DNA of 64,000 nt from Spisula solida (Eukaryota; Mollusca; Bivalvia; Venerida; Mactridae): NCBI GenBank assembly GCA_947247005.1, contig OX365948.1, forward strand, positions 56,733,401-56,797,400, read 5' to 3'. Under the pieces are notes generated by a model. It saw only the letters and a list, made by a program, of their open reading frames with translations, was not told the DNA's origin and searched no databases. Below, in pieces: positions 32,216 to 47,054 of the stretch (position 1 is its first letter; each line of letters opens with the position of its first letter). Position numbers and translations under genes: made by a program.

Positions 32216-34652
32216 TTCATATAAAGCTATAATGTTAAGAATCAAGAATAGTTTAAATTAATCGACTTATGATCTGTATTTAGATTTAACTAATCGTCCT
32301 TGTTTACCGATTTATTTAATTTAAAGTGGGTAAAACAAATTGAAGGGAAACACAATTGTTAGCATATTTCTTCAAAGTTAAATGCTCTGTAAGCGATTCG
32401 AATGAGACTATTGATATTGGTGAAGATATTATAGCAGGTTATGCAGACTTAGTCAACATGTTTCCCTCTTGAAATGAGAAATAAAGTCTAAGTCTATATA
32501 GTAACAATAAGCAGACTGCACTGCTATATAAATCTCAAAACACACTCGTGTCTATTTTACTTGTATTTAAAGATCATAATAAACCCCTTAACCTTATCAA
32601 TATGTATCTGTAAGACGTATTTAAAATATTGAGCATGTTAACGAATGCACCCAGAGAATGGTTCCTTGATCATGTTTGTACAGTTAGTTCAGAAATTGTG
32701 CCACAGTCAGTTAATATAAATGTACAAATCCCTAGTTCATCTCACAAGCACTCAAGTTAAGCCCTGATATACTAGTACATGGCGGCTCCCAATCCAACTT
32801 TTCAATAAAGCACCAACCCAAAGAAACGTCGGTTCTATTACAGAAGGTCAGTATTTTGTCGCATTCTCCACAGCAACGGCCATGTTAGATACATTTGAAT
32901 ATGTATTACACCAATTAACAGTTCAGTGATACACTAAGCAGACGTGGTCTTCTAATGTAAAATGTTCCAGTCTAAACAATGCCACTAATTCTTTTGAAAC
33001 TCAGAGCCAGTAGAAACCACTGTGACGAATCAACATTCGAAATTAACACACGGTCTATGGAAGGAGCTGACTTTATGCTTTTGTATATAATTTCAGATAT
33101 TACGAATGTTCCTCAATTATTGTCAGTGAATGAATGACAGATATATATCCCTCTAGTTCCAATAGAATACAAAAAATGTTACCAATAGACAAGTACGAGT
33201 TATAAATAAGTCTGCAATATTACTTTGCCATATTCAAATTCATAAAATGACATTCTACATATATGGTATGAATTTTAAAACTGTAGTCTGTGTGTGTGTC
33301 TGACTATTAGTACTTTTTGGGTGGCTACTTATGTAATTTACGGATAACCCACGTATATATAATACAAAAACATTATTGCATGAAAACAAATAAATGTTTA
33401 ATGGCAATTACAAAAAAGATAGAAATGTATTAGAAACTTTGTGCTCAACCTTAATTAAAACGGCTTACAGCTCGGTTTAAATTCCAAGATGTAGTCCTAG
33501 TTGATAAACGTTGGATTCAGGTTACAATATATACAAGCCTGTGTCTAATTGTTTAATCTAAAAATAATACAATACAGTCGTGTGTGTAACAGTTGTAACA
33601 AATTCATATTTCATGACTGAATCAACAGAAATAATATGTACGTCATTATCCATTATTTCACGCTATGACATATGACAACATCATTTATTCTAATGCTACT
33701 TATGTATCGAGACATTAAGTAACTCTAAAGGACAGAATCCATCACAGATAAACAAGAGTATAAGATTCTAGAATTACACATAGTGGCTTCAATACGAAGT
33801 GTAATGGGCCATTTGTATAAAAATATTGTCTAGATTAATCACCAAGATCTCCAGTATGTTTGTCGTTTGTTACAGAACACTCATCTGAGAACTCGGAGGG
33901 AAGTGAACAACGTTTTTCAATATAAAATCTCTGGTTACAAATTAAGAATACAATTGTAATCATTTGTGCGGCGGACATTCAGCTCCGATATGGCAGACGT
34001 ATTAGCTGAGTAAACACCGACTAATGGCGAACAATCCCGCCTTACTTTGATTTCCGACTTCTAAATCGTCGGTCATTTTTCAAACGTCACGTGACATAGG
34101 AACATCTGTGTGTTGCCACTTCATCAATAATAGACAACAATGTCGTGGAAGACACCTAGTGATGTAGTTCGTCGTATAACTGCATGTAATTAATTGCTTT
34201 CATAATATTCAGAAATGCAAATCCGTCTCGCCTACCTGTTACTGAATACAATTATCAAATATTAACAGTTATAAATGCTTTAACCATCATCAGACATTTT
34301 ACCTGAAAATTATTAAAATATTCGTTCATTAATTCATGCGGTAACTGGTTCGTTTTACGGACAATAATATTCATTGCCAACGAACAAACTCTGAGAAGTT
34401 GATTAATTTCATAATCAGATTATTTCAGATCTTGCAGATAAGACTAGGCTTAGTGTCTAGATAATGTTTCGGATGCTATTAAAAAGATGTAAACTTAATA
34501 GCAGGCGTATATCAAAACTGGTCATTGAAAATAGATTAAACACACATGTGACGCAAGACAACAAATAGTCTTATAAACTATGTTTCTGTTTGATTATATG
34601 GATGATGACAATTTGTAAACCGGTAACGTTAATAAGGTTAATATGTTTCATG
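32216..34652. other. No gene or repeat recognised
   Basis: AT-rich sequence with a short TG run near 33290. No ORF with coding character, no tRNA head and no clear inverted-repeat element were seen. Confidence 0.4.
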
Positions 34653-34765
34653 TGCTCGGTTGGTTCAATTGGGCATTGTGCTTTGTGTGTTTTAAATGTT
34701 TTCTGTGCTCGGCTGGTTAAGTTGAGTGCTGCCTTCCCTGTCTGACTTAATATAATATTTTTGCT
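34653..34765 (+). repeat. Family A solo right end (A2 type)
   Basis: TTGGGCATTGTGCTTTGTGT, TTTTCTGTGCTCGGCTGGTT, AAGTTGAGTGCTGCCTTCCC and TGTCTGACTTAATATAATAT match the right end at 19.1 kb almost base for base. A short TGTGCTCGGTTGGTTCAATT duplication precedes it. Confidence 0.72.
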
Positions 34766-36724
34766 CTTAACTAGTAATGTTTCCCAAGAGCGTATACAGT
34801 TTATACTCACTTATTTTAATAAGTGAAACAAAATCTTACAAATTATATGAATCACTTTCGACGTCTCGTGTATGATTGTATCCAGCGCCGTGATGGTATG
34901 GAATAGGACAAAGTCATCGTTCTCATTTATATGTCTTATTAGCGTCTAGCAACGAAACCATTTTGATTTCGTCTTTAGTATGACTCGGCAACGAAGCGAG
35001 CCCTCACCTTTCACACTCAACGTTATTGCTAGTGTTGTCATCTGTTGCTTCTATTGCCAGAAATCCGTAGTTTTAAACTCAGCGACTTCTCATAGGTGCA
35101 CATGAAACCGTTGATGCCACTGGAATTCAAATACAAATTGTAAATACACATCCCAAAGACACGACTTGCCCACTCCAACGTCTAGTTCCATTCATTTTTA
35201 AAATATTTACTAGTGCAATAGAATACTCCAAACAGGTGTAACGAATATAAAAATCTCAAGTGCCTTATATCATCGGCAAGTGGTTTTCAGATGAATGGAT
35301 ATTTCCATGCTCTAAACACGTCCAAACAGCGGGGGACTAACACGAGTGTTACCCTATCCATTGTCAATATCGCCTTCTCATCGTTAGCATTCAACTAATT
35401 GTATCAATATTATTATTAGTGATTCGTTCGTACTTGAGAAGAAGCAAATCCGCGGAGTAAGATATTCATACTCATGATAGATTGTTCAACAGACGAATTA
35501 ATGAATGGATTAAAATTGCATTTTATTGACAATTCTGAAACTTGAACATTATTTCAATACTGCCTCACCTTTTAGCAAATGTAAAATCGAGTTGTATATT
35601 GTCACTGCCTGCAACGTAACAAATAAACGGAACCACTTCAGTATCAGTACTCCTTTAATGCAGTAAATGATGTACAATTATACTCAAACATGGATAAAAA
35701 TGTTCCGTTTCATACAAAGCCCCATGTGCTATCTCCGACTAACATTTCAATGTTTTGAGCCTGAACTTTTGAAGAACTACGTTGTTAAAGTATCATATGG
35801 ATCAATCTGTAAAACCAAACTACATAATTTGATCAAACTTAAAATTTTATGATTAAAATTGATAGTATTTACATTTTCACCAAAACTTCGTTTTGATGTT
35901 ACAAACCAATGCTTTTGATGATGGCTTAAGTTACTAGGAACGCTAGATTTACGAGACAGTGCCTTCACACCGGGACCGTATTCCCTTACACGTTCAGACT
36001 GAAACTAAGACTCAGACTTCAAAATGTGAAATGTCTCTTACGTTGTTATAATTGTATTTCATTAAGTATAATCTGGTGAAAGTTTCCAATGGGTACCAAC
36101 AATAATACACACAACATGTTATTGGTTTGAATTAACTGGGAAAGAAAAATCATTTATTTTTTCACATTTTGAGTTTCAGACATTAAAAAGAATGATATTG
36201 AATAAGACCCAGATAACAGTGAAACATCAGCTGTCAGAACAATACGACGAACACCTTCTTACGCTTGAAACAATGTAAAAATATAATATTAATTTTTAAT
36301 TGTATATTAAACCAATGATGAAACCGATGAATACAATAAATAAGTATTTGACCTGAGGTCACACCATTTAACATTATCTTCAGAACACCTCATAGTTTGT
36401 ACAATTTGGTTTACATGTTGTAGTGCATGTTTTTTAACAAAGTATTTAAGGAAATTCAAAATATGTTTAAAGGAAAAGAACACACAAGTACTAGTTGTGG
36501 AGAATGTATGTTAGTATGCAACAATGGAGATCTACTATTGCTCAAGGTGTTAACAAAGTAAACATAAGGACAATTATCATATATAGTTAGAAGAAAGCTA
36601 TGACGAAATTGTAGGAGTAAGTCGTGGTTATGCCATAGCAAACATGAGAGAAAACAGACTAAACGGCATTCAGGTATGTCCTTTTCTTTTATCTACCACA
36701 CAGCACGTGCCATAAGATATTGCG
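34766..36724. other. No gene or repeat recognised
   Basis: AT-rich sequence; the ORFs of about 60 codons have no supporting features. Confidence 0.4.
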
Positions 36725-36926
36725 GATATAACGCTGGCTTAGAATTAGAAGACTCGTGTATATTTGCAATCTGCTTCTCATGGCGCTTCTCATGAGCCTA
36801 TTTGCATAAAGTTTAAAAAGCTTGTGTTTCCATAAGTAAAGAGTAGTTTTTAGACAGTTTTTTCTTGTTTTCTCAAAATATTGATATTGTACTTACGACC
36901 TTCTTATTCTAAGCCAGCGATATAAT
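36725..36926. mobile_element. MITE, ~200 bp, TIR CGCTGGCTTAGAAT(T/A)AGAAG
   Basis: TATAACGCTGGCTTAGAATT on the left is mirrored by ATTCTAAGCCAGCGATATAA on the right. TA/TATA flanks both ends, consistent with a TA target site. Confidence 0.72.
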
Positions 36927-37074
36927 AAATACCCATTTCAGTAAGTATATAGGGAGAAAAACTACATGTACTTGAGATAGAAATAAATGATGAATTAGAA
37001 AGTATGACAAATCTAAAAGAAAAAACATAGACCATCGAACAGGGTCACTAATACACACAGGCTTCACTACTTAT

Positions 37075-38205
37075 GATACGAATGGTGCGTTCTGTGGTTA
37101 GTTATTGTATGTGTAGCTAGGCACTGCTGTCGCTTTTGTATGACTTTGAATTGCCTGTGCATTATGTAGTATTAATCATACTTCTATATGGGCGCAAAAT
37201 AGCTGCCCCCACCCGGGTAAGACATCTTACCAATGTTTTGAATGATTACAGATGTGACTAAAATAAAACACCTGGCTTGCGTCCATGGATGTTTACTACA
37301 CAAAGCATGAAATCAAATTTAATAACCGTATTATTAATAATAATCGTATTACACGTTAAGTCACTAACGGTATTTTATTTTATCACGTTTTGGGCTTTGT
37401 TGTAAGATATAAATCACCTATCATGCAACGCTTTATTGTCATTACAAGTCCTCCCGTATCAAGCAGAATTAGCATCTTAAGAAAAGGGTACTATCAGGTT
37501 TATAATCTCAAAATACACACTTACCATCAATCGATGCTGACAAGTTGAATATGCATATTGTCACTACCTATTTTATATTGCTTTCATGGCATAAATATAT
37601 AAATAAAAGTTATATACTGTAATCTGCACCTAATGTATCATTTATAAGACTAGAATAGTTTCACTATTAAGTGGCATATTTCATCATCATATTTTTGTAA
37701 TTGAGACACTCTAGACTAAAATCGCAACTCACTCTGACGCTGCGTCCCTGTCATTCGTTTATACAGTAACATTAGATGTTGGTTTATAACAAATAGGATG
37801 TTTTCTTAACTTTTTTGCACGTGGCATATGCTGTGATATTTGCCTAATGTAAGGCAATATTTGAACTAGTTGAAGTCCAACTGACATTTGTCATTGTCCA
37901 TACCAAGGCAGAAATACGACAACCAACATTGTTTTGGCATGGAGTGTCCACTCAAATGTATAGTTAAAATAATAAAGAAATGGCAAAAATATATTTTTGT
38001 TACTGTACCTTTTCTTTGACTGTCTGTTTTAATAGTTGTCCTTGTTCTTTGTTGATGTTTGCTTCCCTTTGCAACTTTGAAGTCCAGCATTAGGCTATTT
38101 GGTTAATTTCAAAATACCATGTGCACTTTGTCTTTTGGGCTCTGTTTTATAGGATGTCCTTGTGACGTGTGGTCGTCGTTACAATCTGTTGTCTCTTTTC
38201 CTGTA
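37075..38205 (+). repeat. Family B repeat, long copy
   Basis: GAATGGTGCGTTCTGTGGTT and GGCACTGCTGTCGCTTTTGT at the left resemble 17385 and 21825. CTGACATTTGTCATTGTCC with CCAAGGCAG near 37880 and TAGGATGTCCTTGTGACGTG near 38150 follow in the expected order. Minus-strand ORFs at 37866-38315 are not shared with other copies. Confidence 0.55.
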
Positions 38206-39735
38206 GGTCGTTTAACAATTTGAATGGGTAAAAAGTGCAAATAACATTTTGGAAAGGCACGTTGATCAAGTTTTGTTAATACTTGGTTGTTGGCTGTCTC
38301 GCTAGACATTATCATGTCAACGATGCTGGGGTTAGGATATTACGTCGGGGTAAGGAGTGGGAATGTAGAGAATGCGTTACATGATATGCTAAAGGAACAA
38401 CATGGTTATGGAAAAATCATAAATCAGGCAAGAACAAAACACATTTGATATTTATCGCAAACATTAAACGAAAACAAAACATTCATGGCACCATCAGTGT
38501 GAATAATAAGAGGAGATGTTCAAGAAATGTAACATCTAAGTAAAATTTATTCCAACAACAATGATTCAAATGAATTAAGTCATTGAGAATGTGGTTGTGC
38601 ATATTTTTGGCTAAATACATGTATACTCGTATGAAACGTTTTACTCTTTCCTCACAACGTCGACCAATCGAGGGCAACATTCATATTGATGCGAATTTTA
38701 ATAGGCTTTCGAGTGTCTTGTGCTAAAACAGTCAGGTAAAACAGTCAAACAACTCATTTGCTTGTTAAGATTGTAATCACGTATTTCAAGTGTTTACATG
38801 TCAGCGAGTCTTGGAATTTTAACTTGAATAGCCTGGCAGGAAACCAATCATTTTTAGCGTAAGGTTCCAATATTGAGGCACTTTACTTAATGGAAAGTCA
38901 GTCAACCAAATAATTAAATGCACGAGCGTGGTTCATTGCAAGACGTGTACAGTATTAGCAGTAGTATTAGGCTTCTAAACGCATTTAAATTTTATGTTCC
39001 ATCAAGAAAATATCATTTCTGTGATTTTAGACTACAACAGCTTGTATTGACACTAAAAAGACTTTGCCAGACATAGCCTACTATGACTATTTTTTTTTCA
39101 AATTCACTGCGACGTTCTTATTTTGAACAAACCGTTTTTTCATTGAATAAATCAGTCAACACCCTGGTATATATTCCAGACGGTGTATGTCTCTCTTGTT
39201 TTTCGATGGGGTAAATGGTGGAAAGTTTCGTCTCTTGACACCATTGGTGTCTTCAGATTTGATACATTTTAGTATAGCCAATCTGGTGGAGTATTACTGA
39301 ATTATAAAAGTTATCTTTTTTACGCCAAACGTAACGTCATCTTTTATGACGTCGTAAACCATGACGTTGTTTATTTTTTTTTATTATTATTATTGTTCCT
39401 GATGAAGACTTGTTTTACTTTATTCAAAGTTATCATTAAAGTCATCCCATCAGAATATGCGACGCAACGCTACCAACGTCTGTGTTTTGAAGATCGTATA
39501 CTCTAGTCAGATAGATAGGGTAAAATTAATGGTCGAGTATTTGCTGCAAGTTGCCTCCTTAAATCCACATGAAGTGCGGGTCGCGGATTCGAAACAATCC
39601 TCATACTTTAACTTTAGAACGATATGAAATGCCGGCATACCAACTGTGTTCTATGCATTAATATGTTGGCAATGTAAAAATGGAAAACTCAATGGAATAA
39701 CCTCTGCGAGAGTTTGCTTTTCTGTTGATTTTATT
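38206..39735. other. No gene or repeat recognised
   Basis: AT-rich sequence with a (TTA)n run near 39375-39392 followed by TTGTTCCTGATGAAGACTTG. No coding structure supported. Confidence 0.35.
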
Positions 39736-39800
39736 ATTCTTTTACAAATCGGACAGGGAGGCACACAAAAGAAACAGAGCACGAAAGGTTAAATAAGAAC
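39736..39800 (+). repeat. Family A left-end fragment (A1 type)
   Basis: TTTTACAAATCGGACAGGGA, then GGCACACAAAAGAAACAGAG and CACGAAAGG. Only about 60 bases of the end are recognisable. Confidence 0.55.
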
Positions 39801-41005
39801 ATGAATATTACCAGGACAAACATAGAAATGACCACAAAAACTAAACTAAGTACATGTAGTTACAAAGTCATTCTTAGAAGACCAAATGTCTTTGATAAAT
39901 CTTGAACAGCCATCATATACATTGGATATCGCTGAGGATTTACGGTGATGCCATTTGACAACTTGGGAGTTATCAGTATAAACTTGCTTATACCACGTGA
40001 TGGCTGTCCTGATATGAAACACTTAGAAACAATTAATATTTATCGAGTAAAAACGATATTTCAACTTGTGTCAACTCGTTCGTCATCTTGACTTTCTAAT
40101 TCAGTCCCTCTGGCATGTCTAGTGTTTCTCAACCGGAGTCTAAGGTTATATTTGAACGCTTAATTGTTGGAATACTGTTTCCCAATTTTGACAAATGTAT
40201 TATAAATGTTAATTGAATACAATATCATCACAACTTGCTTTCATTACCTTTGTAAAAGTAATTTTGATACCCCGTTACCGATTGCCATTTTAACAATAAA
40301 CTGAGATTATATCGCAAGGTTTACTGCCCATCTTTTGTTATTGGTATCAAACAAAAAAGAAGATAACGATAGACATTGGATCGTCAGTATATCAGATGTA
40401 TTATGACATGTTTTCAGTCATATATCAATACATTTTGCATTAATTATTTGGGTCTTTTATACTTGCAATCTTTGACATTGCCTTGGCTGTCCAACTCTTT
40501 GGTCATTTGTCAGCGGGAGCATGTTTTATTTCCCATTCTGGTCCATCAACACAATGATTGTCAGTTCTAACCAACAATAATCCAAAAGGTATTAACTTTG
40601 ACGAAGGTTGATGGTATAGTTATTGTTATTTATTGTGTATTAACTTTGTTAAGGTTTAATTTAAGAAAGGCGACGGTGTTAAATATATTTGCTAGATTTT
40701 AAGATAGTATTAGCTTATTATATTATTTGTTTATACCTCTCCATAGATTAAATGTGTGTTCGATCGATGCATGGCCTTATATTTAGGACAAACATACAAT
40801 GTACATAAAAGCCGGCTTTTTGGACATACAAGATACTGGTAATAAGATTATTTCGGGAGGCCCGAGATCGTTTGGAAAAAAGAAAGATGAATGTCTTTGA
40901 AACGAGACTAGGTAGGATTACGAAACCAATTCTCAACATGTCGATTTTTTCCTGCGTTTTGTTTGCGATTTGTTAATAATGCAATTCTATACTAGGTATC
41001 CACGC

Positions 41006-41165
41006 AAAAAGATTATATTAAGTCAGACAGGGAAGGCAGCCCTCAACTTAACCAGCCGAGCACAGAAAACATTAAAAACACACAAAGCACAATGCCCAAA
41101 CTGAACCAACCTCGCACAGGAAACATAAAACACATACAAGACACAATGCCCAACTAAACACATGA
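41006..41165 (+). repeat. Family A left end (A2 type)
   Basis: GCAAAAAGATTATATTAAGT, CAGACAGGGAAGGCAGCCCT, CAACTTAACCAGCCGAGCAC and CACAAAGCACAATGCCCAAA give a nearly intact end. A partial internal duplication (CAAGACACAATGCCCAACTA) follows. Minus-strand ORFs at 41023-41317 are readings of this repeat. Confidence 0.72.
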
Positions 41166-42199
41166 GGCGGCAGTACGAATATTGTAAGGCAGCATGCAAA
41201 ATCAAAAAGATTTGTCTGGATGCCTACGATTTGTCTACTGTTTATCTGCAACTTGGTTGCATTGTTTTTTATTTCGGGTGACGAAACAACCTTGCAGTGG
41301 ATGTGCAACAGGCACAAGTTCCCTGTTTTTAATTTTTTTTAAACATAGTAAATGGTTTTACATTGAGTAATATCATATGCTGGTGATTGCTTGTAATATG
41401 TGCAGTGAGAGTGAATCAAGTTTGTTTGAATTTGACTTTGGTCTGGTCCCTGTTATAACCGAATACCTGATTTACCACGGATTGCAATCGTTTACCAAGC
41501 AATCTGTTATTTCCTTCCGCACATAATATACACTGTGACCTTAAATACCTTCAAATTGGTGTTTATGGGCAATTGTTATACATGCATACCATGGGATGTG
41601 TCATTTAGTAAAGTCGTATAAGTAGCGTTGAAGCTTTTTTATTTATTACCTTAAATGTGAAGTCCAGCTGTTTAAAATTAGCGAGATAATTCAAATTGTA
41701 AATACTTCACGTCATGCTTAATATAAATATAAACTGCATAAGGCAATTCTATGTTTGAAACCAACCCATAAAATCTGATAGAATAGTAACATATCAATGT
41801 TCGCAGATGTTCGCTGGATGTCATAAACATTCGGTGAGTGTTACATTGAATAGCTTTAATAATACATTATCATTGCTATTTACGTTTTGACTTACGTGTA
41901 CAGTAGGATAGGTTATTTATCTTAACATATCATCAGATACTTGAATCTACATTTGCCCATCTGTCATTTCAGTAAACAAATATTATTAAACAACAATTTT
42001 AGAACGCTGCTGTAAATATGTAATACAAACGGACGGTATAAGGTAGCCAAACGTTGCTGTGGTTTTTAATCGCTATGGTTCTCCATTACCACTGCTATTG
42101 TTATACAGGACAATAGTTTCATATCGAATGCGACATCGTGAGTATATAGGGTAACTATTGTATCAGGCGTCTATGAGAGCAATTGTATAAAGTCTGATA

Positions 42200-42470
42200 T
42201 CACGACCCGCCCAGTTTGTTCAGTTGGTAAAGATAAGAACTGCGTGTCTAGAGGTTGTGGATTCAAAAACGAAGATGGGTTGCATGTCCATCTATGACAC
42301 TTTTACTGAAGACAATGCAGGCATATTCTATAAATTGTGATTGGTATGAATCCATGTTCAATTGTTCTCGGTGAAGCCGGTTCGTTCTGGTGTGTGACCC
42401 ATCAACGCACGAGATTGCCAGATATTACTGAAGCAGTAACAATAACAAAACAATGTAAACACATAACACA
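42200..42470 (+). mobile_element. tRNA-derived SINE, second type
   Basis: The head has a box A-like TTGTTCAGTTGGTAAAG and a box B-like GAGGTTGTGGATTCAAAAAC about 30 bases on. A non-tRNA body containing GTGTGTGACCCATCAACGCA follows. The right limit is approximate. The head differs from the 6.4-kb SINE, so two SINE types are present. Confidence 0.55.
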
Positions 42471-42944
42471 ATTGGCAATAAAATGTAAAAATTTATGTAA
42501 CAGGACGTTAATACGTGCGATGATTCTATGAACTGTCGCTAAAAGTGTCTAGATTGCAAACATCAATTGATAGTTTCCTAATAAGACTTGTATGGTGCCA
42601 AAAATGCGTATATTGCTAGAGAACCTATAAGTGACATTTAACGCCATGGTCAATGAATAAACAAGTAGAAACATAATATGATACTGCCAGTACACATGCT
42701 TTGTGCAGTCCCAGAAAGTCAAGATAGAACCTAACACGGTCGGTGTGTGCTTTATTTAACGGGGACATTTCTAAATAAAGGCTCTAAATCGTTGCCTACA
42801 ATTTAAATGACATAATTATACATTAAGTATGTCTAAAGATATATTTTGCAAAAAGCACGATAATATCGGCAGATATGATATTAATAATATCAATACAAAC
42901 TAAACAATAATGTGCAGGCATTACATAACTAAACAAGTCAAATA

Positions 42945-43090
42945 TCCGCCTGTCGAAAAGTAGAATGAATTAGTTTCAATAATCAAAAAGCTGAATGCAC
43001 TAGCCGAATGACCCAATAGTTACAACAGTAAAACACGGCTTCAATGTCAAGCTTTAGCTGTCAGAGAAATCCTAAAAAAGCACATTAACA
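42945..43090 (+). repeat. Family A interior fragment
   Basis: AAAAGCTGAATGCACTAGCC, GAATGACCCAATAGTTACAA, CAGTAAAACACGGCTTC and AGCTGTCAGAGAAATCCTAA match the interior ~30-bp units seen at 15.4 and 50.4 kb. No ends are attached. Confidence 0.6.
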
Positions 43091-44202
43091 AACATAGTTT
43101 TGTATTCAGATTTTAACTAAAAGTAGACAATACTTGGTTCAGAGACAGTAACAATGTCACCGGGAGCTTAGTTTGATACAATAACATTATCGTTTTGATT
43201 TTTCTGTGTTCTGAAAATACATTACAATCACATTTGATAGTTGCTCATTTCCAATTTGTATACTGTTTTTGTAAACGCTGATAGACCATGCATTAATACG
43301 ACCTATTTACTAAGATAGAAATGGGCTGCGAGCAGTAATCAAACAATGTAATGTTTAAAACATGTTTTTGTGATGAATGGAAACAACACAAATTTACTTT
43401 GTTAAAATACAGTTACCTTTGTCACTATTTCATTTGAATGTTCCATGTCATTTCCCGCGAACGACAATCAGTAACATAGTTTGTATTGCCTTCTCTGTAA
43501 AATACTGTACAAAGGAGTGTTTTTATAAGATTAATATTGCATGCCGTTTGTAATTCATGTGCTATGGCAATGTGATGATATATATAAAAACTCCACCAGT
43601 CATCTCCCCGATGGTCCACAAAGATCAAAGTGTGTCCAAACAGGTGAAACATATAATGGTAGATCGTCACCCTGTTCAGCCATAAAATGAAAATAATGAG
43701 TTATTTATTGAGCAGTTATGTCTTTTTCCCATTGGAGTTACAATGCTTATTATAATAAGTGATTTAAACGAACTATCAAACGAACAAAATATATCAATTT
43801 CCACAAGTTTTTATAAACATATTGTCCATTCTTTGAATCTATTCATTTTGTATGATATATTGTGATTTTTTACTCGAAATTTGTAATTTTGATATACCCT
43901 TCACAAATATTTACATACCTAAACGTTTAATGTATATGATACGTTGGAAAATTCTGTTAAGCGTGAAGAATAAATAGATGGTAATTCTCCATAAGAAATC
44001 AATTATGTAGGCGATAAAAATCACGATGGCCCCAAAGGTGGGAAGTAAAATAAACATGTCCAAACATATTCAGTATTGGACATGACGTCCACATATATTA
44101 ACACTGTTATAATATCCAACAATTACTTGAGTGTTGTTTATTATACCTGATTATAAATGTTATTTAGATCCATTATAGATACATTATATCAATATAAATA
44201 TG

Positions 44203-44436
44203 GACTGGTATTCGCAAAGCATCTTAAGTGGAAGAAAACGTAAATAGTTTGACTTAAGTTAAACAATTGAGCTGCGCATATTTCCAAAGAAACGAAGAAT
44301 AATCCATGTTTTCTTTTCTTTGTGTTTATTGTAGCTCTTTACGTAATGGTTCTAAACTATGTTAAAATGATAACTTTGATTTACCTGTTAAGCAAACTCT
44401 AAGTTTTCCTTTAAGATGTTTTGTGATTACCACCCC
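44203..44436. mobile_element. MITE, ~234 bp, diverged copy of the GCTGGTATTCAC group
   Basis: The left end GGACTGGTATTCGCAAAGCA and the right end TTTGTGATTACCACCCC are imperfect inverses. The interior GACTTAAGTTAAACAATTG and AATAATCCATGTTTTCTT match the 20.9-kb copy. Confidence 0.75.
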
Positions 44437-44894
44437 AGAGCAATGTAAGATTGTAATGAATAAGAAGTACGAATAAAGATTAGAAGCATGCTTTATTACA
44501 AATAGTATATCGTATTTGTCAAAGAAAATTGAATATATTTCCACCAATATATTTTTAGAGCAAAAGACTATCAACTGAAAGACTTAGATTCCAGTCTGAT
44601 TTGGGCAATGGAAGTTCTTCCGATACATTGGTTAAGATCATGTAATCCACACCAGAAGGTCTCCATCATTTGATGTACAGTAGGTGAGTAATAGTGGGTA
44701 TTTTATTCAGCAAAATAAACGGTTGATATATATAGCTATGGTACATGGCTGAAACAATTCTGAAACATGGCGATAAAACAAGCAAGCATATAAGATGGAC
44801 GTTTCACACTGCTCGGTCGAAAATACACTATTGTTAATGATATTCATATTGCAATTGCTTTAGAAATAAAAATTAGCGGTTAACCTGCAAAATG

Positions 44895-44960
44895 ATAATT
44901 ACAAATCGGACAAGTACGGCATCACTCAACAAACACAGCAGAGAACAAAATAAAATAGTA
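44895..44960 (+). repeat. Family A left-end fragment (A1 type)
   Basis: ATTACAAATCGGACAAGTAC, GGCATCACTCAACAAACACA and GCAGAGAACAAAA match the A1 end. No partner is seen before 47 kb. Confidence 0.6.
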
Positions 44961-47054
44961 CCAAAAGTTGCTAGTTCTGCATGAAGGTGAACCCTGTCAA
45001 AATGACGAATATTTAATTCTTATGACTATTTACTACTGGTACCCCTAACAAAAAACAACGAAGGAATGTAGAGATTACAACATAACCAGATTGTTCGCAA
45101 TAATGTTTCGTCTCATGTTTAACGCGTCCTGTATTCCAGAGTTTTGGGCGACTTAAAGCAAAAACACATCTCGTATACTCACTCATTAGAAGACGCGGAT
45201 AATGAGTTCATAAGCCATTCACTATTAAATTCGCATTCGTATGAAATATGAATTATCCATCATTAATACATTAAACAGAGAGGAATTTAATTACGTCTTA
45301 GGTTACCCGCCATCATTAGGCCTTCGGATATACTGTACAAAAAGAAATAGATTTAAATGATCAATGTTGCATTTAGGGATTACATTCATCAAAGAGACAA
45401 CTTCACCCCCGAACTTGGAATAAAATATACATTATTGGACTCAGATTAGATGATTGACTAGTAAGAAAATTATAAATTCAAATTTTCGGTATTAATTCAT
45501 GAGTAACCGTAGAAAAATCACAACAAAGCATTTTAGCCTCGGGCTACAAAAATACTTGTATGATAACAAATAAATAGAAAGTTGATTTCTAGTACTAGTA
45601 TTTTATAACAATTTTCTTACCATTAGGTATTGTGTACAAAATGTTACGCAATTTATATGTCTTAAAACTGATTTGATTACAAAGATCTAGGTAGATAACG
45701 GCCGTATCAATGACAGATTAAAAAAACCCACCTGAGAACAATGACGTTCAAACGGAACTATTGTTGTCATATTTACTGCTTTAGGTCACCCCATATTGTT
45801 CACGTCAGACGTTATACATTCATAGATAATACGTGATTCTGAAATTGGACAATTTCATGTAAATGGTTAAGATATCTATTGAGCAGAACTGTCATAGCAA
45901 AGAATAAGTGCAATATATGAGTACTGTAATAGGTTAAATGCAATAAAAACGAATATATCAAATTGCACATTACGATCAATCAAGGTATTCAATGTTAAAA
46001 ACTGCTTTTTGTTTGAATGAAATACTTTCTATTATCTGCGTGGATATGGTTATACGTATAATATGTACCATTGTTATTTAATATTTGTTTATAATATAAT
46101 ATAGACAAGATAAATACACGTAAACGCATGTAATGATTTAACTGATTTGTACATGGTAGGTAATTAGACGTTAACTTACGTCAACAAACAACGATGACTA
46201 GTCACATTGTGCATGCTCAAACGGTCACGTACACAGGACGTATACCTTCTGTAGTTCACCGAATGTTGGTCAGAGTAAAGGTAAGATTTGGTAACCTACA
46301 AAATAAAGTGATGTCCTGGTTTGTTTTTGTTTAACGATTTTTGTATGTTTTTTAAAATGTTCGTTTTATCTCATGAATACTTCCAGTTTTTACACAATGT
46401 AACTTTTGTCTTGACAGATGAGTTCATAGAAAGATTTGAAAGAGGAAATACACAGTATATACGTAGTATGTACTTTTTGTTTAGGCTCAATACATATACA
46501 TTGTATATACTAGTAGATAACTTTGAACTGTTATTTTGCGGTATATTAAAGAAAACATAAAAGTGATCACAAATAGTATAATATCACTTAATGTTCTTAT
46601 CAAACGACTACAAGTATTTATAAATAGCTGTGTATATTCAATGTTTGCAACATAAAATGACCAATTCCACATTGAGCACAGATGGCCGTTTCCTGTGAAG
46701 TTAATATGAAGTTAAAGTTAGTACAATAAATTCACAATAATGGACATTGTGGTATCAATACGCCATGGAGAACTACCGCTTACATGTTATCATATTCATT
46801 CCAAATACAAATAAAATTACCATATTGTATTGAATTCTTAACTCTGTATTGTATTTTATTTTATTTATGTATGTTTTGCTTAGTAATATGGTTGAAAAGA
46901 CTGTTTAAAGTACGCTTGCAATTAACCATAACAATTTTATGAGTGTACGCATACAAAGCCTACTGATACAACGTATTTGGAAACTATAAAACATCACTTA
47001 CTATCATTATCATTTTGAATATAAATCACTCTTCCTATGGAATCTAACAGTGTA
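44961..47054. other. No gene or repeat recognised
   Basis: AT-rich sequence. ORFs of 60-79 codons near 46.3-46.7 kb overlap on opposite strands and have no recognisable features. Confidence 0.4.

Noticed and set aside
39590..39605. Box B-like GGATTCGAAACAATCC
   Set aside because: An isolated motif without a box A partner upstream or a SINE body downstream.
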